A stretch of 8,100 bases of DNA from Azonexus sp. (GTDB taxonomy: Bacteria > Pseudomonadota > Gammaproteobacteria > Burkholderiales > Rhodocyclaceae): assembly GCA_031285115.1 (NCBI GenBank), contig JAITWU010000358.1, positions 1 through 8,100 on the forward strand, given 5' to 3'. Of the stretch, positions 1 to 6,193 are shown one piece after another. The position numbers and the translations under genes are program-made. How positions within the stretch are numbered: position 1 is the stretch's first letter; each line of letters opens with the position of its first letter. The notes beneath the pieces are model-generated. The model was not told where the DNA came from and did no database searches. It was given only the letters and a program-made list of their open reading frames with translations.

Positions 1-23
1 TCCCCGTTGCTACGCAACAGGGA
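1..23 (-). repeat. Hairpin-forming inverted repeat at the left edge
   Basis: Bases 1-10 (TCCCCGTTGC) pair with 14-23 (GCAACAGGGA) around a 3-base loop. On the plus strand there is one C/A mismatch (5 and 19). In minus-strand RNA that position becomes a U-G wobble, giving an unbroken 10-bp stem. The better pairing on the minus strand suggests that is the transcribed strand. It could be an intrinsic terminator whose T-tract falls outside the window, or one copy of a dispersed palindromic repeat. The sequence stops at its edge, so these cannot be told apart. Confidence 0.4.
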
Positions 24-170
24 GGATCAAAACCACCACCTCGATTTGCCCACATACGGTAGCCGACCAGCGGAAAGAGAGAAAGCCGTGAAATCTGATT
101 TATTTTTGTAACGGCTATATATCAAATATCTTGACGCAATCATTCCCTTGAGGGAGAGATTTTTGCAATA

Positions 171-220
171 ACCGCCAAGGCGACTGGCGTCGCGGCGGAA
201 GATCCGACGCAACGCCAAGG
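171..220. repeat. Short direct repeat pair downstream of ppdK
   Basis: ACCGCCAAGG at 171-180 and AACGCCAAGG at 211-220 match at 9 of 10 bases and flank most of the hairpin at 186-216. The copies are short enough to occur by chance in GC-rich DNA. No function is assigned. Confidence 0.3.
186..216 (-). terminator. Strong imperfect hairpin after ppdK (possible 3' end signal)
   Basis: The hairpin begins 12 bases after the ppdK stop codon. Bases 186-199 pair with 203-216 around a 3-base loop: five Watson-Crick pairs, one position that is C/A on the plus strand but a G-U wobble in minus-strand RNA, three pairs, one mismatch (195/207), then four pairs. The wobble favours folding in the ppdK transcript. 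No run of T follows directly on the minus strand, so it is not a textbook intrinsic terminator. It may instead mark or protect a processed or Rho-dependent mRNA 3' end. Confidence 0.4.
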
Positions 221-228
221 ACGGCCGG

Positions 229-3000
229 TTACGGATGCCGCAATTGCGCTTGGGCGGCGGCCAGGCGGGCGATGGGGACGCGTGGGCCGGAGCAGGAGAC
301 GTAGGTCAACCCGATGCGGTGGCAGAACTCGATCGAGGCCGGGTGGCCGCCATGTTCGCCGCAGATGCCGACTTTGAGGTCGGGCCGGGTTTCGCGGCCA
401 AGGTTCACTGCGATTTTCATGACTTCGCCGACGCCCTTCTGATCGAGCACTTCAAAGGGGTTGTCCTGGAGGATGCCGGCGTCGACATAGGCGGGCAGGA
501 ATTTGTTTTCGGCATCCTCGCGCGAGAAGGAAAACGTCGCCTGCGTCAGGTCATTGGTGCCGAAGGAGAAGAATTCCGCCGTTTGCGCAAGCCGCCCGGC
601 GCGCATACAGGCGCGGACGACTTCGATCATCGAGCCGAATTTCAATTGCACTTCGATGCCGTGGGTGTGTTTGACCTGCTGGTGGATTCTGTCGACGTAA
701 CTCTTGATCCGCTCCAGTTCTTCGACCGTCGCCACTTGCGGCACCATGATCTCGGGATGTACTTCGACGCCTTCCTTGGCGCACAGGGCGGCGGCTTCGA
801 GCACGGCCTGAATCTGCATCGAGTAGATTTCGGGATAGGTGATGCCCAGACGCACGCCGCGGTGGCCGAGCATGGGATTGACTTCGGCCAGCGCGCGCAC
901 TTTGCGCAGGGTTTTTTCCTTCTTGACGATCACGTCTTCCTCAAGATGGGATTCCTTGAATATTTTGAGGGCGTCATTGAGCTGGCCGAGGCCGTCGGAA
1001 TATTTCTGATAGAGGCCGAGATTGACGAGCTTCAGGGTGTCCGGCAGTTCCTCGATGCCCTTGATGGTGTCGCGCAGGTGGTGCAGATGGGTGATTTCCA
1101 GTTCCAGTTGGGCGGCGGTGGGCAGGAACTCGTGCATCGGCGGGTCGAGCAGGCGCACGGTCACCGGCAGGCCCTTCATGGCCTTGAAAATGCCCTTGAA
1201 GTCGTTGCGCTGGATGGGCAGCAGGCGGTCGAGCGCAGCTTGCCGCTCTTCCACGGTATCGGCCAGAATCATCTCCTGGACGATGGGCAGGCGGTCGGTG
1301 TTGTTGAACATGCGCTCGGTGCGGCACAGGCCGACGCCCTTGGCGCCGAAATTGCGCGCCTTGAGCGCGTCGTTGGGCGTGTCGGCGTTGGCGCGGACTT
1401 CGATGCGGGCGGCTTTGTCGGCCCATTCGAGCAGCGTAACCAGTTCGGCGGAAAATTCCGGTTCGACGGTCGGCACTTCACCGGCGTAAACATGGCCGGT
1501 GCCGCCGTCGATGGTCACCACATCGCCTTCGTGCAACACGGTGTCGCCGATGTACGCCTTGCGCGCCATGTCGTCGATGTGGATCGCGTCGCAGCCGGAA
1601 ACGCAGGGTTTGCCCATGCCGCGGGCGACGACGGCGGCGTGCGAGGTTTTGCCGCCACGGCTGGTGAGAATGCCCTGGGCCTGGAAAAAGCCGTGAATGT
1701 CTTCGGGCTTGGTTTCCTCGCGCACGAGAATCACCTTGTCGCCCGCCTTGCCGCGTGCTTCGGCGGTGTCGGCATTGAAAACGATCTTGCCCGAAGCCGC
1801 CCCCGGCGAAGCGGCCAAGCCTTGCGCCAGCGGCTTGCCGTGGAAGTTCGGCGATAACTGCGGCACCAGAAGTTGTTCGAGGATCGCCGGTTCGACGCGG
1901 AGCAGCGCCTTGTCCCGCGTGATCAGGCCAGCATTGGCCATTTCCACCGAAGTGCGCACCATGGCGCGGGCGTTCATCTTGCCGTTGCGGGTTTGCAGGC
2001 AGTAGAGCTTGCCTTTCTCGATGGTGAATTCAAAATCCTGGACTTCTTTGTAATGCGCTTCCAGCCGGTTGTGCAGATCGACCAGTTGCTCGTAGATGAC
2101 GGGCATTTCCCCGGCCATTTCGGCAATCGGCTTGGGCGTGCGGATGCCGGCGACGACATCCTCGCCCTGGGCATTGACCAGATATTCGCCATAAATCAGG
2201 TTTTCGCCGGTGCCGGGGTTGCGGGTGAAGCCGACGCCGGTTGCCGAATCGTTGCCCATATTGCCGAAAACCATGGTGCAGATATTGACCGCCGTGCCGT
2301 TGGCCATCGCTGGCGTGATCCTGAATTGCCGACGGTAGTCAATCGCCCGCTTGCCGTTCCACGAGCGGAACACGGCCTGCACGGCGATTTCCAGTTGCTC
2401 GTGCGGGTCTTGAGGGAAAGGCTTGCCGGAATGGCTGCGGACGATGGCAAGAAATGCCTCGGCCAGTTCCTTGAGGTCGCCAGCGCGCAGGTCGACATCC
2501 TGCCGCGCGCCGCATTTGCCCTTGATTTCGGCCATCTTGGCGTCGAACGCCTCATCGGGCACGCCCAGCGCGATTTTGCCGAACAACTGGATGAAGCGCC
2601 GGTAGGCATCCCAGGCGAAGCGTTCGTTGCCGGTCTGCTCGATCAGGCCCTTGAGCGACTCGCTGTTGAGGCCGAGGTTGAGAATGGTGTCCATCATGCC
2701 CGGCATCGACATCGCCGAACCGGAACGCACCGAAACCAGCAAGGGATTGGCGCTGGAACCGAAGCCCTTGCCGGTTTTCTTTTCGAGCGCGGCAATGGAT
2801 TCTTTGATCGCCCCGGCCAGACCGCCGGGCAGGCTGCCTTCTTCGAGATAAGCCAGACAGGCTTCGGTGCTGATGGTGAACCCCGGCGGAACCGCCAGGC
2901 CAATCTGGGTCATCTCGCACAGATTGGCGCCCTTGCCGCCCAACAGCATTTTGTTCTTGCCGTCGCCTTCTTCAAAAGAAAAGATGTATTGCTTGCTCAT
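229..3000 (-). CDS. ppdK: Pyruvate, phosphate dikinase (PPDK)
   Basis: A 923-residue cytoplasmic enzyme that reversibly converts ATP + pyruvate + phosphate to AMP + phosphoenolpyruvate + pyrophosphate. The N-terminal ATP-grasp nucleotide-binding domain (about 1-340) shows GGKGANL at 21-27, Arg92, and Asp322/Glu324/Gln336, which correspond to known ATP-site residues of the Clostridium symbiosum enzyme. The swivelling phosphohistidine domain has RGGKTSHAAVVARG with catalytic His454; the Thr two residues before it (452) is the site plant PPDK regulatory proteins modify. The C-terminal PEP/pyruvate TIM-barrel has Arg560, Arg616, metal ligands Glu793 and Asp817 (FGTNDLTQ), and catalytic Cys880 in GICGEHGG. 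Spacing between Arg616 and Glu793 is about 49 residues longer than in C. symbiosum (extra charged segment roughly 630-700). The frame stays open 52 codons upstream, but the chosen ATG matches the family N-terminus and has an AAGGAG site 7 bases ahead. It lies 152 bases after glgA, beyond a probable terminator. Family assignment is very secure. Confidence 0.97.
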   Translation of the reverse strand: MSKQYIFSFEEGDGKNKMLLGGKGANLCEMTQIGLAVPPGFTISTEACLAYLEEGSLPGGLAGAIKESIAALEKKTGKGFGSSANPLLVSVRSGSAMSMPGMMDTILNLGLNSESLKGLIEQTGNERFAWDAYRRFIQLFGKIALGVPDEAFDAKMAEIKGKCGARQDVDLRAGDLKELAEAFLAIVRSHSGKPFPQDPHEQLEIAVQAVFRSWNGKRAIDYRRQFRITPAMANGTAVNICTMVFGNMGNDSATGVGFTRNPGTGENLIYGEYLVNAQGEDVVAGIRTPKPIAEMAGEMPVIYEQLVDLHNRLEAHYKEVQDFEFTIEKGKLYCLQTRNGKMNARAMVRTSVEMANAGLITRDKALLRVEPAILEQLLVPQLSPNFHGKPLAQGLAASPGAASGKIVFNADTAEARGKAGDKVILVREETKPEDIHGFFQAQGILTSRGGKTSHAAVVARGMGKPCVSGCDAIHIDDMARKAYIGDTVLHEGDVVTIDGGTGHVYAGEVPTVEPEFSAELVTLLEWADKAARIEVRANADTPNDALKARNFGAKGVGLCRTERMFNNTDRLPIVQEMILADTVEERQAALDRLLPIQRNDFKGIFKAMKGLPVTVRLLDPPMHEFLPTAAQLELEITHLHHLRDTIKGIEELPDTLKLVNLGLYQKYSDGLGQLNDALKIFKESHLEEDVIVKKEKTLRKVRALAEVNPMLGHRGVRLGITYPEIYSMQIQAVLEAAALCAKEGVEVHPEIMVPQVATVEELERIKSYVDRIHQQVKHTHGIEVQLKFGSMIEVVRACMRAGRLAQTAEFFSFGTNDLTQATFSFSREDAENKFLPAYVDAGILQDNPFEVLDQKGVGEVMKIAVNLGRETRPDLKVGICGEHGGHPASIEFCHRIGLTYVSCSGPRVPIARLAAAQAQLRHP

Positions 3001-3007
3001 GACCTGT

Positions 3008-3013
3008 CTCCTT
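3008..3013 (-). promoter_or_regulatory. Ribosome binding site of ppdK
   Basis: AAGGAG on the minus strand, 7 bases before the ATG at 3000-2998. It decides the start: the longer in-frame extension up to 3156 runs through the intergenic hairpins and would add 52 residues unlike any PPDK N-terminus. Confidence 0.85.
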
Positions 3014-3105
3014 GGTAGGTGGGGTTTGTAATTCCGATTAAGGCAACAGCAGCCTGCCGCAGGGGCGGGCTGTCTGCGCAATCCATGAAGCGAGAAAATA
3101 CCTTT

Positions 3106-3120
3106 GTGGCATTTTGCCAC
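3106..3120 (-). other. Second hairpin in the glgA-ppdK gap
   Basis: A perfect 6-bp stem (GTGGCA at 3106-3111, TGCCAC at 3115-3120) with a 3-base loop, starting 6 bases downstream (minus strand) of the glgA terminator-like hairpin. No T-tract follows immediately on the minus strand (AAAGGTATTTTC). It could be part of a tandem terminator, an mRNA-stabilising element, or an operator in the ppdK leader. No ppdK promoter with good -35 and -10 boxes is visible in the rest of the gap (3001-3105). Confidence 0.35.
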
Positions 3121-3144
3121 GATTAAACCGGGCCGTTGCCCGGT
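3121..3144 (-). terminator. Probable terminator after glgA
   Basis: A perfect 7-bp GC-rich stem (ACCGGGC at 3127-3133, GCCCGGT at 3138-3144) with a 4-base loop starts 8 bases past the glgA stop. On the minus strand the stem runs into TTAATC, giving three consecutive T including the last stem base. The stem is strong and the T-tract short, so termination may be partial, with some read-through into ppdK. Confidence 0.55.
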
Positions 3145-3152
3145 AACGAAAA

Positions 3153-4610
3153 TCAATGACGATCAGCGATGGCGGCGCGGTAGAGGCTGTCGTAGTCAGC
3201 CGCCGCGTGACGCCAGGAAAAATCGCAGCGCATCCCATTTTGCTGGATGCGCAGCCACTGCCGCTTGTCGCTCCAGGCGGCGGCGGCGCGTTGCATGGCG
3301 GCCCACAAGGCGTCGCTGCTGCTGTCGGCCATGACGAAGCCGTTGCCGCTTTTGTCGGCGAGCGTCGCGGCGCTGACGTCGACCACGGTATCGGCGAGGC
3401 CGCCGGTCGCCTGCACCAGCGGCGGCGTGCCGTAGCGCAGGCTGTACATCTGGTTGAGGCCGCAGGGTTCAAAGCGCGAGGGCATGAGGAAGCAGTCGGC
3501 CCCCGCTTCGATGCGGTGGGCGAGATTTTCGTCAAAGCCAAGGCGAACGGCGACTTGCCCCGGCAGGCGCTCGGCAAGCGCGAGAAAACCGGCTTCGAGC
3601 GCCGGATTGCCGCTGCCAAGCACGACCAGTTGGGCGGGCAGCGTCGGCAAATCATCACCGATGGCGAGCAGCAGATCGTGGCCTTTTTGTTCCGTCAGAC
3701 GGCTGACAACGCCGAAGAGAGGCCGGTCAGTCGCCGGGTCGAGTCCCATTTCCTGTTGCAGGGCGGTTTTGTTGAGCCGCTTGGCGGCCAGCCGGTTGGC
3801 AGCGTAAGAAGCGGCCAGCGCCGGGTCGGCGGCGGGGTTCCAGAGTTTGGCGTCGATGCCGTTGAGAATGCCGTGCAAATGGTCGCGGCGGTGGCGCAGG
3901 AGCGGCGCCAAGGCGTAGCCGAAGGCTTCATCCTGGATTTCACGGGCATAACTCGGGCTGACGGTGGAAAGGCGCGTCGCCAGTTGCAGCCCGGCTTTGA
4001 GGAAGGAAAGGAGACCGTGGTATTCGACGCCATCGAAGCGCCAGGCAGCTTCCGGTAGACCAAGTTCAGCGCGCAACGGCTCGCCGAAGCAGCCCTGAAA
4101 GGCGATGTTGTGCACGGTGACGACGCTCGCCGCGCCGCCCTCGTAATGCAGCCAAGCGGCGGCGAGCGCCGTTTGCCAGTCGTTGCCATGAACGATGTCA
4201 GGCCGCCAGTCGATGGGCGAAGCGGCCTGGCCCAAGAGCGCGGCAACCCGCGAGAGAAGGCCGAAGCGGATGGCGTTGTCGGGCCAGTCATGGCCGCTCA
4301 CATCGACATAGGGGTTGCCGGGGCGATCGTAGAGCGGCGGGCAGTCGAGGAGCAGCAGCGGCAGACCGTCGGTTTCGGCGGCCAGCAGCCGGGCGGGCGG
4401 CAGCGCCGGGGCGAGCGCCGGAATTTCAGCGAGCGCCGTGGCTTCTGGAAACGCCTGACGCAGCGCCGGATAGCACGGCAGCAGCGCGCGGACATCATGG
4501 CCGCTCTCGGCGAGCGCCCGTGGCAGCGCGGCGCTGACATCGCCCAAACCGCCGGTTTTGACCCAGGGGGCCATTTCGGAAGTCGCAAAAAGAATGGACA
4601 GGGGTTTCAT
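3153..4610 (-). CDS. glgA: Glycogen (starch) synthase, ADP-glucose type
   Basis: A 485-residue GT5 glycosyltransferase that adds glucose from ADP-glucose to the non-reducing ends of alpha-1,4-glucan in the cytoplasm; length is close to E. coli GlgA (477). The N-terminal GT-B lobe begins with the hallmark KTGGLGDV (Lys18 contacts ADP-glucose), then HGNDWQ at 141-146 and TVHNIAFQG around 165-173. The linker contains the conserved GILNGID at 247-253. The C-terminal lobe has VSRLTEQKG (Arg304 and Lys309, equivalent to the nucleotide-sugar phosphate-binding Arg/Lys pair) and PSRFEPCGLNQMYSLRYG with catalytic-site Glu381, followed by TGGLADTV. The start is fixed by the family N-terminus, by a GAGGAG site 6 bases upstream and by an ATGA overlap with the pgi stop, which implies translational coupling. 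It is the last gene of the apparent glgP-pgi-glgA operon. No key residue appears missing. Confidence 0.97.
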   Translation of the reverse strand: MKPLSILFATSEMAPWVKTGGLGDVSAALPRALAESGHDVRALLPCYPALRQAFPEATALAEIPALAPALPPARLLAAETDGLPLLLLDCPPLYDRPGNPYVDVSGHDWPDNAIRFGLLSRVAALLGQAASPIDWRPDIVHGNDWQTALAAAWLHYEGGAASVVTVHNIAFQGCFGEPLRAELGLPEAAWRFDGVEYHGLLSFLKAGLQLATRLSTVSPSYAREIQDEAFGYALAPLLRHRRDHLHGILNGIDAKLWNPAADPALAASYAANRLAAKRLNKTALQQEMGLDPATDRPLFGVVSRLTEQKGHDLLLAIGDDLPTLPAQLVVLGSGNPALEAGFLALAERLPGQVAVRLGFDENLAHRIEAGADCFLMPSRFEPCGLNQMYSLRYGTPPLVQATGGLADTVVDVSAATLADKSGNGFVMADSSSDALWAAMQRAAAAWSDKRQWLRIQQNGMRCDFSWRHAAADYDSLYRAAIADRH

Positions 4611-6193
4611 GAGGCGCTCCTCAATGCGGCCAGCAGGCCGCGCGTCGAGGCGTCGAAGGCGCTGGCGTCGCCGTTGCCGGCCAGCAGCGGCTCGATCCGG
4701 CCAGCCAGCGTTTTGCCGAGTTCGACGCCCCATTGGTCAAAGGAATTGAGATTCCACAAGACGCCGAGGCAGAAGGTTTTGTGCTCATACAAGGCGAGCA
4801 ACTGGCCGAGCGTGTAGGCATCCAGCCTTGGCAGCAGCAAGGTCGACGAGGGCTGGTTGCCGGGGAACAGTTTGTACGGCAGCAGTGTTTCAGAAACGCC
4901 CGCAGCACGGAGTTCAGCGGCGGTCTGGCCGAAAGCCAGCGCCGCCGACTGGGCGAGGCAGTTGGCGAGCAGGGGCCGGTGATGGCCGGGCAGCGGAAAA
5001 TCGCTCTCGCCCAGGGCAATGAAATCGCAGGGAACGAGCTGGCCGCCCTGATGCAGCAACTGGTAAAACGAGTGCTGGCCGTTACTGCCCGCCGCGCCCC
5101 AGACGATGGGATTGGTCGGCACGCCGATGCCTTGCCCGGCGCGGTCGGTCTGCTTGCCATTGCTTTCCATTTCCAGTTGTTGCAGGTAGGCGGGCAGCAA
5201 TTCGAGCGACTGGCTGTAGGGCAGCACGGCGGCGCTTGGCGCGCCGAGAAAGTCGGTATTCCACAGGGTGAGGAGGGCGAGCGTCAGCGGCAGATTATCG
5301 GCGGCAGGCGCGTTGGCGAAGTGTTCGTCCATTGCCCGCGCCCCGGCCAGCAGTTGCGTGAAATTACTCCAGCCGACGGCCAGCGCCAGCGACAGGCCGA
5401 TTGCCGACCACAGCGAAAAACGCCCGCCGACCCAATCCCAGAATTCAAAAACGTTGGCGTCGGCGATGCCGAACTCGCGGGTGCGCTCGCGGGCGGTGGA
5501 CAGGGCGATGAAGTGGCGGGCCACGGCCTCTTCGCTGCCTGCCGCCGCCAGCAGCCAGGCGCGGGCGGTGCGGGCGTTGATGAGGGTTTCCTGCGTGGTG
5601 AAGGTTTTGCTGGCGATGATGAACAGCGTCGCGCGCGGATCGAGCCGGGCGAGCAGCGGCGCGATGTCGGCGGCGTCCACATTGGCGACGAAATGCACGC
5701 GCAAATCCGGCTGCTGCGCCGCCGCCAGGGCGCGGGCCGCCATACGCGGGCCGAGGTCGGAGCCGCCGATGCCGATATTGACGACATCGGTGATGCGCTC
5801 ATTGCTGTAGCCGCGCCAGACGCCGTTGTGAATGCTGTCGCAGCAGTCCTGCATCTGCGCCAGCACGGCGCGGGTTTCCGGCGGCGCAGCTTCCCCGGCG
5901 CGCAAGGCGACGTGGCGGACGGCGCGGCCTTCGGTGTGGTTGATGATCTCGCCGGAGAGCATTTTTTGCCGCCAGCCGTCGATGTCCGCCGCCGCCGCAA
6001 AATCGAGCAGCAGACGGTGCGCTTCGGCGTCGATGCGCTGTTTGGAAAAATCGAGGAGCAAACCGTCGCAACGCCGCGAAAAACGCTCAAAACGCCCGGC
6101 ATCGGCGGCGAACAGGTCGCGCAGATGATGCTGCGAGAAGCTCGCGGCGTGGGCGGAAAGCGCCTGCCAGGCTGGCGAGTCGGTGAGTTTCAT
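4607..6193 (-). CDS. pgi: Glucose-6-phosphate isomerase (phosphoglucose isomerase)
   Basis: A 528-residue cytoplasmic enzyme of the SIS-fold Pgi family that interconverts glucose-6-phosphate and fructose-6-phosphate; E. coli Pgi has 549 residues. Family marks in order: GEIINHTEGRAVRHVALR (81-98), the sugar-phosphate loop IGIGGSDLG (140-148), SKTFTTQET (195-203), signature 1 around DWVGGRFSLWSAIG with Arg258, MESNGKQTD (342-350), NGQHSFYQLLHQG (371-383), and signature 2 SFDQWGVELGK ending in Lys494 (E. coli Lys514). Oddity: at the positions aligned with E. coli catalytic Glu355 and His386 this protein has Ala367 (in WGAAGSNG) and Asp398. The alignment needs no gap from the WG motif to the HH at 404-405. 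I chose the ATG at 6193, which overlaps the glgP stop by ATGA. A GTG two codons upstream (6197-6199) is the alternative, and neither has an obvious ribosome binding site, so coupling to glgP translation is likely. Family is certain; full activity is less so. Confidence 0.95.
   Translation of the reverse strand: MKLTDSPAWQALSAHAASFSQHHLRDLFAADAGRFERFSRRCDGLLLDFSKQRIDAEAHRLLLDFAAAADIDGWRQKMLSGEIINHTEGRAVRHVALRAGEAAPPETRAVLAQMQDCCDSIHNGVWRGYSNERITDVVNIGIGGSDLGPRMAARALAAAQQPDLRVHFVANVDAADIAPLLARLDPRATLFIIASKTFTTQETLINARTARAWLLAAAGSEEAVARHFIALSTARERTREFGIADANVFEFWDWVGGRFSLWSAIGLSLALAVGWSNFTQLLAGARAMDEHFANAPAADNLPLTLALLTLWNTDFLGAPSAAVLPYSQSLELLPAYLQQLEMESNGKQTDRAGQGIGVPTNPIVWGAAGSNGQHSFYQLLHQGGQLVPCDFIALGESDFPLPGHHRPLLANCLAQSAALAFGQTAAELRAAGVSETLLPYKLFPGNQPSSTLLLPRLDAYTLGQLLALYEHKTFCLGVLWNLNSFDQWGVELGKTLAGRIEPLLAGNGDASAFDASTRGLLAALRSAS
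4617..4622 (-). promoter_or_regulatory. Ribosome binding site of glgA inside the end of pgi
   Basis: GAGGAG on the minus strand, 6 bases before the glgA ATG and within the last codons of pgi. Together with the ATGA overlap it allows both re-initiation by ribosomes finishing pgi and fresh loading at glgA. Confidence 0.75.

Larger units (their letters stand above)
1..228. other. Intergenic region left of ppdK, no convincing gene
   Basis: This stretch follows the ppdK stop and runs to the window edge. The only open frame of any length on the minus strand (63 codons, 27-218) needs a TTG start, has no ribosome binding site and resembles no family I know. Roughly 85-160 is clearly AT-rich compared with the surrounding GC-rich genes, which is what a promoter region or gene boundary looks like. 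A weak promoter-like pair on the minus strand is TTGATA at 120-125 and TAAATC at 97-102 with a 17-base gap; the -10 match is poor, so I do not call it a promoter. Also visible are a wide-loop inverted repeat (AGCCGT at 84-89 with ACGGCT at 111-116) and a small palindrome (TCCC/GGGA, 144-155). The hairpins at 1-23 and 186-216 and the direct repeat at 171-220 are listed separately. Confidence 0.6.

Noticed and set aside
27..218. 63-codon minus-strand open frame downstream of ppdK
   Set aside because: Needs a TTG start overlapping the hairpin after ppdK, has no ribosome binding site, runs through an AT-rich noncoding-looking stretch and matches no known small protein.
235..1857. 540-codon plus-strand open frame opposite ppdK
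   Set aside because: It lies wholly antisense to a certain ppdK gene; the translation resembles no family, is rich in Gly, Ala, His and Asp, and is the usual shadow frame of a GC-rich gene.
1873..3018. 381-codon plus-strand open frame opposite ppdK
   Set aside because: Antisense shadow of the conserved ATP-grasp and phosphohistidine domains of PPDK, with no recognisable motif.
3040..3070. Sigma-54-like promoter in the ppdK leader (GGCAGG ... TTGCC)
   Set aside because: The GG and GC elements are not at the required 10-base internal spacing on either choice of GG.
3001..3156. 52-codon in-frame extension upstream of the ppdK ATG
   Set aside because: It passes through the intergenic hairpins, is unlike PPDK N-termini, and a strong ribosome binding site precedes the internal ATG.
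3156..4058. 300-codon plus-strand open frame opposite glgA
   Set aside because: Antisense shadow of glgA; the translation shows no domain or motif.
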